Assembly (NCBI GenBank): GCA_014904845.1
Contig: MU119253.1
Coordinates: forward strand, 1 to 64,000
Direction of reading: 5' to 3'
Origin: Acephala macrosclerotiorum
Taxonomy: Eukaryota > Ascomycota > Leotiomycetes > Helotiales > Mollisiaceae
DNA length: 64,000 nucleotides
The position numbers and the translations under genes are program-made. The notes beneath the pieces are model-generated. The model did not search any database. It was not told where the DNA came from and saw only the letters and a program-made list of their open reading frames with translations. Of the stretch, positions 11,486 to 23,196 are shown one piece after another (the first letter of the stretch is position 1; each line of letters starts with the position of its first letter).

Positions 11486-13115
11486 ATGGCACCACTTAGA
11501 ACTCTAACCTTTCTTCTTGGCGCAATACATTTGGTCTCCAGAAATGATGCATATAACTTCGCACCTTCAGCAATAACATTTGGAAGCAATGGGTTCACGA
11601 ATTGGGGTGCTGGAACATGGCCTCTAAGCAGTGTAGGATCACCTTTGGTACCTCAATCAACAGACCCCGAAACGCTCTCTTTGCTTCAGCAAATGGATCC
11701 AAATCGCATTCAGTCCACAATCCAAACATTGGTGAACTTCGGTACCAGGCATACAGCATCAGACACGACCAGCGCGACGAGAGGAATTGGTGCAGCTCGA
11801 AAGTGGCTGCTGAACGAGATGATAGAGCTGGCCAAGCCATCAAATGGAGTAATGAATGTGTCGATACCATGTTACTTACAGGCAGCTTCCCCAACTCATG
11901 GAATGCCCATCGCGGCTCAAGTGTGCAATGTCCAGGTAGAGATCACAGGTGCTGTGGATGCCAACAGGACATATGTCTATACTGGACATTATGATTCGAG
12001 GAGATTGAACAACAGCGACTACACTGGCGATGCTCCCGGGGCAGATGATAATGCAAGTGCGGTGGCAATTGGATTGGAGATGATCCGTATCTTGGCACCA
12101 GTCGTGTCCAAGAATCCTCCCGCAGCGACCATTATCATTGCAGCAGTGGCAGGAGAAGAACAGGGTCTTTATGGCAGCAACTTCCTTGCCCAAACACGTG
12201 AGTCCCACTCCGTTTTTTGAAGTCATCTCACTCTAACAAATTGCAGTCAAGAACGCATCCGTCAACGTCCAAGCCAATTTCAACGATGACATCGTCGGAA
12301 GTGGTTCCAACGCGCCCTTCTCTCCTCAGAATCGACACACTATCCGAGTGTTTGGCGCTGGCACGGACTACCTGATCATCAACTCTTCAATCATCAAAGA
12401 GATCATCAGCACTGGCTACCAGGACGACACCCCCTCCCGTCACCTCGGTCGCTACATCCAAGAAGTCAACGCTGGTGCCTCCTCCGTGACCGAAATGGAT
12501 GTAGCACTAATTTACAAGCCCGACCGTTTTTTTCGTGGCGGAGATCACGAGTCTTTCCTCTCCGCTGGCTTCCCGGCAGTCCGCTTCACCGAGCCTCAAG
12601 AGGATTTCTATCATCAGCATCAAGATCCGAGAGTCCAAGATGGAGTGACGTATGGTGATGAGATTGATTACGTAGATTTTGAATACACGGCCAGGGTAGG
12701 GAAGGTGAACTTGTTGAGTCTGTGGAGTATTGCGAATGCGCCTGCGACGCCGAGCAACTTTACTTATGATACCAACATCGGATTTCTGGCAGACAGCTTG
12801 GATACACCACCGAGCTACTTGGAGAATATCATCAAGTTGTATTGGGATGTACAAGATGATCCGTTGTTGGCTTACCACGAAGTGGTCTGGAGACCGATGG
12901 CTAGTCAGCAGGTGAGTGATCCTGTGCTGTGCAAGACGTGAGAAGAGAACTGATCAAAATAGTGGACGCATATGCTGAATGTGGGATTGGCCAATACCAC
13001 AATTATCCCAGTGAGCAAAGACAATGCAGTGTTCGGGTTGAGAGCTGTTGGGAAGGATGGCAAGAAGAGCCCGGCAACATATGCGCTAGCTGTTGCTTCG
13101 CAATACTTTGGATAG
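11486..13115 (+). CDS. Secreted M28 family aminopeptidase
   Basis: Zinc metallopeptidase of family M28, which trims N-terminal residues from peptides outside the cell. Exons 11486-12197, 12247-12911 and 12963-13115 (introns 49 and 51 nt, gtgagt donors) give 509 residues. ATG 11486 is chosen because it starts a signal peptide (MAPLRTLTFLLGAIHLV); upstream in-frame ATGs lack one. Metal and catalytic residues are all visible: GHYDS (His168, Asp170), GADDNAS (about 186-192), AGEEQGLYGS with the catalytic Glu (224/225), a later Asp in FNDDIVG, and the last His in FYHQHQD. The C-terminal exon encodes a beta-rich tail (TTIIPVSKDNAVFGLRAV) as in the larger fungal members. There are several N-glycosylation sequons. 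Length and residues suggest an active enzyme. Confidence 0.9.
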
Positions 13116-13602
13116 CGCAACGTGTGAAATAGATACTGTACATAAAAACAAGCGGCAAATGCAAGTGAATGCTTGCTTGTTGCGTCCAAATTCCAGAACA
13201 TAAGAGGAGCAACGTTTCTCCGAATTGTTGATGCCAAGAGCTCACAGCTACCCAAGCACAAAAAGTTTCTGCCTCATACTCATCCAAAGGCTATCTTCGC
13301 CATCTTGAAATGTCACCGACCTCCATTATATGGGTTTGTCGGATTGCTACTGATGATCAAGGCAGCAGAATTGATACTAAGTTTGTGCCTGAAGCCTGTG
13401 CTGTAAGCTAACTGTAGTTGAAGCCGAGTCTAGATCCGTTACTGACATCCGGGGAAGCTGACCCCTTTCTTGCTCAGCTAGCACTCGCCTACCATGCGGA
13501 AGCAGTCTCCCTACGATTCTTAACTCTGAACTATAAGGCCCTAGATCTCCCACTCACGATCTTTGAACCAGACGGCAAGACACCTCGTTGCACAATCGCA
13601 AC
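13116..13602. other. Intergenic
   Basis: This is the 3' flank of the aminopeptidase. Open frames such as 13173-13406 and 13418-13774 show no recognisable domain, and the latter overlaps the kinase relic in another frame. Confidence 0.4.
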
Positions 13603-14589
13603 ATGGACAGATTATTGTTACAACAAATCAGCACCTCCACCCTCAGCTCCGCCGCCAAATCGAAGAAGCCCTCAGGTGACAAGGCGGCACTACTCGGCCA
13701 GGACAGAAACTCAAACGAACAAACTCGCGAGCATGACGAAACAGACAGCCAAGACGACAATACAAAGACACTAGAAGCAAAAGGCTACCAACTCCTCGAC
13801 TCAGGCTACACCGCAAAGACCTACCTCATCCCCACCACCAACAAAGCACTCAAGCTCCCCCCCCCCCCCAAAATGCTTCCAACACTTCCTCGCCGAAAAG
13901 TCAGCATACGAACTCCTCTCCATCAATTCCTCACCACCAAGTATCCCGACTTATTACGGCACATCGCCCGAGTTCCCACTTGGGCTGGCGCTCGAGAGAG
14001 CAGATCATGGAGATATGTATGAATACCTCTACCGCGCCCGAAGAATGGGATCTGCGCCCACAAAGATAGACTTCTATCACTGGGCGAGACAAGCAGGGCA
14101 AGGACTTGCTTACGCGCATTCGTGGGGGTCATGCATGCGGATATCCATATTGTGAATTTCTTGCTCACTTCCTCTCTGACGAACTGATCTCAGCTCGATC
14201 TCTAAGTAGCAGACTGGACAGGAGCGACTATCAAGGGCTCAAAGTCCAATTCCTGGTATCGCCTTACACACCAGCTTTGGACTCCTGACAGGAAAGAACG
14301 GGACGAGGAAGGGAAGAAGATCGATATGAATATCGATGTGAAGAGTGAGATTTTCGCGTTGGGAAGTGCGATTTATCATATGGTTGGGGCAAAGGATCTT
14401 TGAGAGGGAGAGCTAGAGCAGAAGAGGGATAGGGAGGAGATTGTGAGGAGGCTTCGAGGGAAAGAGATGCCAGAAACTAGAGGGTTAATGTGTTTGGGGA
14501 GTGTGGTGGAGCGGTGTTGGACTGTAGAGTTTACGGGGATGGAGGATGTTGTAAAGGTGGTTGAGGAACAGGAGAAGGAAGATGAGTAG
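13603..14589 (+). pseudogene. Protein-kinase-like pseudogene
   Basis: A kinase-fold gene broken several times. The first frame (ATG 13603) gives a charged leader, then YQLLDSGYTAKTYLIP and NKALKLP, the N-lobe with a likely Lys. It breaks at a poly-C run (about 13859-13870). The next frame carries KCFQHFLAEKSAYELLS and LALERADHGDMYEYL (hinge) and HWARQAGQGLAYAH. It breaks again at a G run near 14127; the following frame has the catalytic-loop sequence VMHADIHIVNFLL. After TGA and TAA codons come VADWTGATIKGS and the C-lobe DVKSEIFALGSAIYHMV, then one more TGA and a terminal TAG. Two breaks lie at homopolymers, so assembly error could explain those, but not the stops. The subfamily is not resolved. 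Confidence 0.65.
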
Positions 14590-14889
14590 AATGATAGTTG
14601 GACAGGGCTTGGAGATGATATTGATCGATGAGAGTGTTTTGACTGACTAGGGACATATTACATTCTCTAGGAAACACTAACATGGGCGAGGAGACCAGAC
14701 TGTTCTCGGCTTTCCTGTAAGCCAATGAACTCCATCCTCAAACAAAATCTAGAAACATATTGCCAGCAAAAGGGTATCATTGTAATCGTTCAGGTCGTAC
14801 AAGATCTCGTGGTCATTCCACCTCCTCAATTAAAGTCGATGAGACAATCCTCCAGTCCCAAAATGGGACCCGAGATGTTTCGATTCAAA

Positions 14890-15230
14890 TCATCCCAAAA
14901 TAGCGAAGACGATTAAGAAGCTGCAGATTGCGAGGGTTCCGACGATCAGCAAGGCAGCAGCGAATGCCTTGAAAATATGCGACGAAGAGCGTTGTTCAAG
15001 GCGAGAAAGTGAAGGCCTTCTTCGCAAACGACGTGCCGTGACGAAAGTGCCATAAGGTAGCCTTTTTGGATGATCGTTGGCTTTCTCAACATCTTTCTCG
15101 GAGAACGGCTTCGCTTCCTGAGACTTTGTTAGACCAAGATCATGCAGCATGAGAGAAGGCTGCATACCTCTTCAATTGTCATCGGGATACTGAATTGCAC
15201 TTCTCGGGTATTCTTTTGCTGTTCCGCCAT
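14890..15230 (-). CDS. Small single-pass membrane protein
   Basis: Two exons on the minus strand (15230-15168 and 15117-14890) separated by a 50-nt intron with gtatgc donor, tctaac branch point and ctcag acceptor; phase 0 on both sides. They encode 96 residues starting MAEQQKNTREVQFSIPMTIE. The middle is basic (ARRLRRRPSLSRLEQR) and the C-terminus is one membrane segment (IFKAFAAALLIVGTLAICSF) ending the protein. The arginine stretch next to the segment suggests a cytosolic N-terminus and a tail anchor. No family was recognised. The good splice sites and lack of stops argue that it is real. Confidence 0.55.
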
Positions 15231-15663
15231 CGCTCAGAGATTTGTTGGAGGAGAATACTGTCTCGTGAAGAGGTTCTGAAGGGAATGCTTGTTGAATATT
15301 GATCGCATGGTAGCCTGAAATATGCCAAAGAACGCCGTTAGCAAACCAAAACCACATGCAAAAAACAGTTAGATAACGAAGTGTGGCAGTGGTATCGCGA
15401 TAGTGGCTGGATATGCTGCCCTGCATATGCAATGCAATGAATGCATGAGACGTGGCTGGAACCCTACTTTTCTCTGGACGCGATGATAAGAAATCCTCAA
15501 CACCGGTTTTGTCTGGGCGTGTCTCGTCGCAAAAAGCAACTCCGATGTGATAGGTTGCGACACGAACCCCACGCCTGGACGCCTTTGCCACCTCCCTGTC
15601 CCAGAGATCTTGTAGGGCTGGTCGCATACCCGCAGGTCGTTGGTATGTATGAGTGTGATCTGT

Positions 15664-17138
15664 TCATGGCTCGAAGGCAAGCACGCAGCACTGTTGGGAT
15701 TGCTCATTCGGGGCTACGCTTTCCTTCCTTTTTCTTTCGATATTTTTGACCCAGCTCAAACCCATGGTTAATCGTGGCCATATCTCTTTGTACGTTGTTG
15801 AGATACGTTTGAATGGCCAGTTCTTCTGCCTGATCAAACTTGAGCGCCACGGTCGGATATGTGATTGGTACGAGTTCATCTCACAGTTCATCAGACGCTC
15901 TCCCTGGAGCCAGAGAATCTCCCGAAGGCCTTTGCCATTGTGACTCTGGATATCGGATCCAGTAAAAACTGCAGATTGAAGCCAGTTGAAAGGCATGCCT
16001 AGAGGCGGGATGCCTTTCGGAAAGCTGTGGTCTCCAGCCGTGGCCACGTATTCGACGAGTACAGTATCAGTGTCTGCCCTGAAGCACTTTATTGGCCGAG
16101 CCGATATTTTGGCTGGGCCAAGTCAGTATACACCTGCTCCATTGCAACTCTTCGAGAATCGTGGGAGACACTGAAGAGTGACGGCAGTCAATTTGCGAGA
16201 ATGCACTCTGCGCCCACCCACGATATCAAGGCCGTCGGAACTCGTGAAACACGAATGACATAGAAGTTGTGGAAATCTGGTGAAGAGCTGAAGTGGCCTA
16301 CGGCTTCCGGTCATTACTAATGGAGAAGGCTGGGGACAATCTTTGTATTCCGCGTTTCCACCTTCAACATTCACTCTCCAGTGATCCATAAGTCCCGCTC
16401 ACAACTTCGCTGCCTCAAGCAAGGCTCCGTGCCCTCGTAGAGTATGCGCATTCGTATCCGATGCCAATGGTATCGAGGTGACTTCGCAGATGTCCTCGTC
16501 GTTGCTAACGACCAGTATGATATCGCGTACTCTTGCTAGGGCGCACTCTGCCATCCCAACGCCTGGAGTCTGAACAGCCTTTCTTCCCGTCTCGACAGGA
16601 CCATCCATCCGTTTGAAGCCGTACTCGAGCTTACGCTTACCATTCTAGCGATGCCCTGGTAGCTTTTTGGTTCTCGACATGGCTCTGCTACCAACAGCAA
16701 GCGTTCGTGTTAGACCAGTTGGCTTCGAATTATCTCCCACCCAGAATCTGAACGCATCCGACTCTACATAGCTCTTCCCATTCCTGCATATGATGTCGGC
16801 ATCAGGATTGGTGTATATCGGCCGGTCGAAGTCCATGAATTCATCTCGTAGGTCTCGGTCCGCAGGTTTGTATATAGCAAGTCCAGTTGAGCGCAACTCC
16901 TGCAGGCGGGCAGGATTTCTGGAAGATGCGTTCCCGACACCCGACCTTCCGATCCTCGCCATTGGCGAAGCTTTTCGGGGTACCTAGGGCAGTACATTTC
17001 GAATGTATCCACTTGGCCTAGCTCTGGTCTCGCCTTGGGATTCTCGCAGATGCCGACAACTCGAGGGGAGGCAGCATATCTCTGGATGTTTTGTCGGATT
17101 TTCGAAGGCAATTTGGGAAATCGTTCGAAGGTATCCAT
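15664..17138 (-). pseudogene. Broken 2EXR-domain gene
   Basis: ATG 17138 opens a frame with the 2EXR signature FERFPKLPSKIRQNIQRYA followed by SPRVVGICENP, the usual start of this fungal family of unknown function. Near 16920 the reading shifts by one and continues with STGLAIYKPADRDLRDEF and DADIICRNGKSYVESDAF. From there one single frame stays open to 15664, broken only by TAG (16645-16647), TGA (16399-16401) and TGA (16123-16125). The last part includes SYQSHIRPWRSSLIRQKNWP and PFKRISTTYKEIWPRLTMG. One frameshift plus three point stops in about 490 codons indicates recent decay. An undetected intron could account for one break but not all. Confidence 0.6.
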
Positions 17139-17647
17139 TTTAGAATGTCAATTGACTCGGGACTGGCTGCAGCTGTCGAGGTCCGTTCGTTTCAAGATTC
17201 GTTGGCCTGCGTTGTTGAAGAGGTTCCAAGAAATCGAGGAACGTTTTCACGCGTGCTGGTGGACGCGACGACCCGCTTTAACCTTACAACTGTCGCGTGC
17301 TAAACCGTGCAGCTAAAGAGATGTCGCAGTCTTAGATACTTGAGTGAAATTATTGGGGTCTAAAGGGGAAAGAAGGTTTACAGTTCAAATCTATGGGCAT
17401 CTTCACAAAAGCAAACTGGAGTTATGGTTTTCGCTGATGCCTCAGGCTGCTAGACACTTGGGGAAGAAAGTCTTGAGGGCATTGAGGTCTGCGCGACCAC
17501 CTCACCATACCCAACTTAGATTCTCACGGCATCGATACTTCCACCCTCAGCTGTCTTCGGAGATACACATATTCTACAGAAACAAAAAGCTATTCACAAC
17601 GGAGACAGATCTTTGACACGAGAATAAGACGCCTCCCCCTGATATTC
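17139..17647. other. Intergenic
   Basis: No gene is seen between the 2EXR relic and the 3' end of the transcription factor gene. Short frames here are not supported by any motif. Confidence 0.45.
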
Positions 17648-19934
17648 CTACCACCAAAAATCCATGTCATCAAGGCTGCGTGATGCTGCCTGGTATGCCC
17701 ATGAGTCCATATCTACATTATTTTGCATAAATTGCGATTCCATCGCTGCTTGTTGATTGCCGTTGCCGAAGCCGAGCCCTAGTGGGAGAAATGATCCAGG
17801 AGGAAATTGGCCAGCATTCATACTCTGGCCCGTCCGATTCAAGATGGATGAACCACCGTTGGCTTGACCGTTGGCTGCAGGGGCCATGTGTGGATAGCTC
17901 GTGCTAGAGAGACCAGAAGTTGACGTAGTATCGAAGGCGACATAATAATCAGCGTTTTCGGTTGACCAAGGCTTTGTTGGACATTGATCATCCAAAGACT
18001 TTCCTACCTCCAGTGCTGGTGTTCCATCAGTCATACCCTTTTGCCGATTCCTCTCTGCCTTCTGCCGGAGTAATTGTAGTGGCTTCCATCTCAACGGATT
18101 CCTCTTTTCGTCGGGGACGTTCTCCAACTCATCAAAGAGCGAGTCGACCAGCTTCCATGCTCTTGCCGTCTCTTCGGAAGATTCGCGATGGCCAAGTTCA
18201 CTGAGCATGAACGCAAAAGCGTGCCATTGGATGTAAGATCTGCATAGCCATCTCCATTTCGTCGTTTCGCGGGAGTTCATTACACCCCTCCATTCTTCAA
18301 ACGTTTCGAGTGACGATGTGAAGAGGAAGTCGCGAATTTCTTCTGTTAGAGGTCCGTCGTTATTCTGGTAGTGCAGAGGATGGTAAAGCTCTAGCCACAT
18401 CTTCGCAATGACTATACGTCCCACCGTGCTCGTGAGTCGGCATAACGAAGTAGAATGAGAGCATCGGTCAAGGTGCTCCGTTCGGAGACGCTGTTCACAC
18501 TCCTCAACTTTCCTCTTTCGCTCTGTGACTGCAGCGCCAACACAAGTAGAATTCTTTCTTCCCTGCCACGAATACCTCGGATTCCTAAGATATTGGGTGG
18601 TTGGAGCCAGTTTGTAGCGGATGAGACAGAATGACGATTCGGTACAATCTGTTTTGGGAGTTGGATGAACGAGATCGTCCACGTTGATATCAGCATCATT
18701 TATATTCAGCGGCAACTGAGTGTCAAACGAGTCCTCCACTATTTTCGAAGCAAAGCCTTGTCTTTCGCACACTCGATTATCGAGCGTGTAGATACTCCAC
18801 CACAGTCTGCGGCGAAGCTCTGTCTCGAAAGGCGGCAGGCGAAAGACATCTCCGTCGCGATGGAGTCCCATTCCTTCAGCAATGCGGAGTGCGAGACCGA
18901 CCAAGGTCCATCCGATCTGGGTATCCGTGGAACTTTGTAGGCAGAATAGATATAGGACAAAGGCCTGGAGAACGACAAGTTCTTGTGTATCCAGAAACCC
19001 AGCCTGAGATAAAGAGCGTTGAATGGCCTGCGTATATCGTAACAGTAAGGTCTGCTTTCGCTCGCTCATAACTGTGGCCACTTCCTCGTCTGACATGCTC
19101 GTGATGACCGAAAAACAGATGGAGAAGAATAATGCCTCTTCTCCCGCAGATAAATTGCTGTTGTCATCGCTAGCTCCGAGGAATCGAGGCTCCACGGAGG
19201 GTTTATGGATAATCTTTACGAGGGGGTCCACATTTGCACTGAAGAGGTGCCAGTATACAGGCAGCAGGGAAGGTGGTGGGTAGGAAGAAACGAGACTAGA
19301 AGATGGAGACCCGGCCGGAAAGATGAATCCATGGTAGAATGAGGAAGGTGTCACATTGGATTCTGGTGATGAGCCATCGGACCCAGCTCCGTCGTTTGGT
19401 TGCTGAACTATGGGTAGCATAGTGGACACATCTTCAATCTAGAGCCATATATTAAACAATGTGATTTGATTGTGGAGAAATATTACTGACCTCAGCACTA
19501 AGGCTAGCCCAAAAACGGTCGCTCACATAACGACTCCTTCCATTACCAGCGAGCAAGCGCACAGCCTTCCCTTGATCGATTCTCTCGTGCTCATCCTCGA
19601 TTAAGTCATCGTGACCATCCTGTTCATTGCTTCCATTGGTAGCTGACGTACTGGATCTCAAAGTCTCAACAACGGATTCCAATTTGTGTAGCCGCTTCAA
19701 GAGGGCTTCTTCTCGTTCTTGAACTTCCAGGGCACGCTGACTCGTTTTGCGAGAGCGCCTCGGAGCTGGCGTTGGCCGGATGCAGGGGCGATTTGCTTTC
19801 ACACAGCCGGAACATGGGGATTTCAGATCACAGCGCACTTTGCGTTGGCGGCATACGATGCATGCGTGGGCGATCCTAGAGGAGGAGTCCTGCAATTGAT
19901 CGAGTTTTGGGGTTGGTGTCTGCGTGTGGTCCAT
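17648..19934 (-). CDS. Zn2Cys6 transcription factor
   Basis: Fungal binuclear zinc-cluster regulator. Exon 1 (19934-19491) and exon 2 (19438-17648) are joined across a 52-nt intron (gtcagt donor, ctag acceptor) into 744 residues. The zinc cluster is CX2CX6CX5CX2CX6C at Cys25-Cys51 (CIVCRQRKVRC ... CSGCVKANRPC), followed by a basic linker and a short coiled coil (about 68-95, REEALLKRLHKLESVVETL). The fungal-specific TF domain occupies roughly 200-560, with the hallmark GWTLVGLALRIAEGMGLHRD and RRRLWWSIYTLDN. The C-terminus is Gly/Gln/Asn-rich, typical of an activation region. The start is the ATG before the zinc cluster; the frame is open upstream without another ATG. It is tail-to-head with the MFS transporter at 20555-22366, a common regulator/target arrangement, so it may control that gene (inference). 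Confidence 0.9.
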
Positions 19935-20554
19935 GTCGATTTGCCGAACCCTATCCCATTTTCCAAGCCAAATGCGGTTCTCCCAGCTCTTTGTGCCACA
20001 CACTGTTCGCTCTTTGATTTGCGATGGATGTTTGAAGATAATAAGGAGGGATAGTTAGAATGTGATGTTCCCCACACTTTATGGAAGCGGTGACGAAGCG
20101 TGATTGAGGTGAGGTTGAGGTAAGGTTCGGGGACCGGAGACGCGACGCGCGATCAGCACGAAAGCGGCTAGGTGACCCGCTTCTCAAGCCACATGACAGG
20201 AGGAGGGATCATCATCGAATTAGCAAAAATACCGCATCTACAACAATGTGTTATGGCCTTCATGTACGATTACATAGATTTTAAAGCAAGCTCAAACTGT
20301 TTAGTTTATACATGATAGTTTTTCCATTCTTGGAATGTTCAACTTCTATCAGCATGTGCATGCACTCTTCGCCATTCTACAACTTTAACCACAACGCCTT
20401 CCCATCTGGTTCCGGTAAGCATATAACTTATTCCACTCAACTCTCCTGCAAATAAATATGACCTCTTGACAACAAATCATAGAAAGACCAACACGGTTTA
20501 TCCACCTCCCTCTTCAAAGCGAGATACTGACGGCTCATGTTCGCCTACTCCCCT
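19935..20554. promoter_or_regulatory. Promoter region of the zinc-cluster regulator
   Basis: About 620 bp between the regulator start and the transporter 3' end; both genes are on the minus strand. It should hold the regulator promoter and the transporter terminator. No palindromic CGG pair was convincingly identified by eye. Confidence 0.4.
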
Positions 20555-22366
20555 CTACTTGGGACTAAACCTGCTCATTTTTCTGATTCTTTTCCCGTAG
20601 ATGAAAAACAAAATCGGCACAGGTATCAGGGCCACAGCCAAGAAGCCCAGAAGAGAGGTAGCCCAAGATACACCAAGATTGTGGAACATGGCCGCTGCAA
20701 ACATGGGGAATCCAGCAGCAGCTCCTGACCTCAAGAGAGTATTCGCAGCAACAGCACTATTCGCATGCCATTTATAGACATCGATGATGTAGTTCATTCC
20801 TTGTAAGAAGATGAGTAGGATACCGCAACCAATGGGAATGCCCGAAATGACTTGCGGAACCCATGTTATGTTTGGATTTGACGTCCACTAGCAAGGAAGT
20901 CAGTATTGATTGGACTAGAGGGAATCGAACCTCGCAGAGGGATAGGAGGTAGACACAATGCTCCCATGAATCTATCTTGAGGATGGAAGGGCTGCGTACC
21001 GCGAACCAAAAAAGTCCAATCGGGAAGATGATTGCTCCAAACATCATTGGCGGCAACCGTTCTTCGGGAACGATGTGTCCATGCTTCTCGAATTTGCGAG
21101 CCAGTCTAGTCTTAGACGAGACCGCAACGATCAAACAACCTATGAGCATCCCAATCAAGACGGATAAGAAGGGCAAAGATCCAATGCCGGGACTCCATCG
21201 TCGCTTTTCGTCGAAAGAAATAGGGAAAGCCTCGAAGAACAGAAACAATATTCCCCAGACGAGTGCCATGTATATAGTGACCATGAGCAAGATAGGCTCT
21301 TGGATCAGCATCTGTATTGGACGGAAAAGATATGTCTGTACCATGGTCTTCATATCCTTCTTATTTTCGTCCGCTCTCGAGTGAAGCGCCCAATTTTTGG
21401 TCTCGTATCTCAACTTTGCCGCACGAAGCTGGAGTAGCCTAGGATGATAAGTTTCCGGAATGGTGATAACGCCAATTACGCCAGATGCAGCGCCCATGAT
21501 GAGCGTGATCCAAGCTGTCCATCTCCATCCCAAATATGACTCCGTTATAAAAGACCCCATCACTGGTCCAGCAACGGGACCGACGAATGTTGCCCCTGCG
21601 AACGCAGTGATTGCCACTGATCGATCAATGGGTCCCCAGAAGTCAGCAAGCGTTCCGCCAACTATAGCCAAGGGAGCCACGCCAAAGAAACCTCCCAGAT
21701 ATCGGCAGATCATGATCGTTTGAATATTCTGTGCCACGGCAACGGGAATTTGGAAGATACAGAAGACCGTGAGTCCGATGAACATTGGCACTTTTCGTCC
21801 AAATAATTCAGAGGCTGGTCCCCATACAAGAGGCCCCGTCGCAAAGCCCTGGCTTGAGTTAGCCCAAGTCCTATTGAATGAGCGGCAGATCGTCTTACAG
21901 CAACACACAGAGATGTGCCAAGGGTTGTGACCTCAGTAGAAACATGAAATTCTTCGGAGGTAGCCACGGTTGCAGAGCTGAAGACACTACTGGAGAATGT
22001 GGCAACGAACGTGATGAGAGATGTTGCTATCGTAATGATCCATTTTCGTGACAATTTGAAGTTCATCGGATTCTCAGGGTCATCTGGGCCGTCCCATTCG
22101 ACCAGATTCCGATCTGCCAACTTCTCCTTCTCTTCACTGTCATTCTCCCGTGCTTGTTGGGCACTGATGACATCTCCAACCTCGTCGAAAAGTTCCAGGT
22201 CCCTGGAAGATGGATCTTCAAGGAAGGATTGTGGAGCGCTCAAAAGATTCTCTCTTTTGAAATCTGGTAGATTCTCTGCAGAAGTACTTGTAGAGGGCTG
22301 AGGTTCCGTCGTCGTCGATTTGTCGGTTTGATGCTCTATCGAGTCACGAAGTGCAGGAGTAGCCAT
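20555..22366 (-). CDS. MFS multidrug transporter (DHA1 type)
   Basis: Twelve-segment major facilitator, probably a proton antiporter exporting drugs or toxins at the plasma membrane. Exons 22366-21899, 21848-21000 and 20887-20555 give 549 residues; introns are 50 and 112 nt, and both joins restore family sequence (TSLCVAGFATGPLVWGP and IGLFWFAWTSNPNITWVP). A long acidic cytosolic N-terminus (about 1-105) ends in DDPENPMNF, just before the first membrane segment as in this family. Motif A-like GPASELFGRK and the segment GYLGWRWTAW type sequence (here YLGWRWTAWITLIMG) are present. The C-terminal exon carries the last segments ending FFIYGKRIRKMSRFSPK. ATG 22366 is used; a TTG upstream is not. 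Next to a zinc-cluster regulator on the same strand. The substrate cannot be told from sequence. Confidence 0.9.
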
Positions 22367-23196
22367 CGGTATCAACTGAGAATCCTACTTTTAGTCCTTG
22401 GGATAGACGCAAAGTCAGGATGCAGTTATCTAAATCACAAGTCCAGACATATCCGGGAAGGCACCCTTCCATCTTGAAAGGGATATAACAACAATATCCG
22501 AACATGGGACAATGCATTAGGCATCAGTCGTATAATTTTGGACTGCTCCGTGATAGTAGTTGATCGAATTTCATGGGAACATGCCGAGCCGGAGCTAGGA
22601 CTCTGGTATTGGGCCCGAACCTTTCCCCATACTCATACTTTCGGCCTTGATAGGTGACGCCAAACCAATCTAACTTCATTGTATGGGCTTCATCTGGTTC
22701 TGTGATTATTATGACTCTTGCATGGAGATGTTCTGTTTGGGGATGGGATTTACGTTCGGCTGAATGCCTCCCTGTCTAGCTTCGGTTCGGGTGCAGCTTC
22801 GAGACCGAAAGCCACCTAACCTCATTCAGAGTTATGGGCTCAAGTTGATGTCTTAGGCTGTAAGGCTTTCGCACTTTCCTCTCATCCTGACTTCATCATC
22901 AATACTGCCTCCAATTCACAACAACATGATTATAAACCCCATCCTCTCTTCCTCCCTTCCTCCGATATCAATCACCTCAATTCATGGCTCTTTGCTTGCG
23001 GCGTGTCGAAATGGTGATTGATGCGCAATGGCCGAGATCATTCGAGAGCACGAGTCGTCGCGATAATGCTCCACGACGCTGCAGCGTAATCCGTTGACGC
23101 ACCACGAACGATTATTTACCCCGTGTTGATTTTCATATCATTCCATACCATGAACGCTCACAGTGCCGACCGTGCTTCAGCCAAACACGGTCCCGA
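22367..23196. other. Intergenic, transporter promoter
   Basis: About 830 bp without a recognisable gene. The part near 22367 should be the promoter of the minus-strand transporter. The right part has normal composition and leads into the HET relic. Confidence 0.4.

Noticed and set aside
15172..15627. 151-codon minus-strand frame with ATG start
   Set aside because: It overlaps the first exon of the small membrane protein in another frame. No domain was seen, and the spliced membrane-protein model has better splice sites.
20900..20945. tRNA B-box-like word on the minus strand (gaggttcgattccctc)
   Set aside because: It lies within an intron of the MFS gene, and no acceptor stem or D-arm was found.
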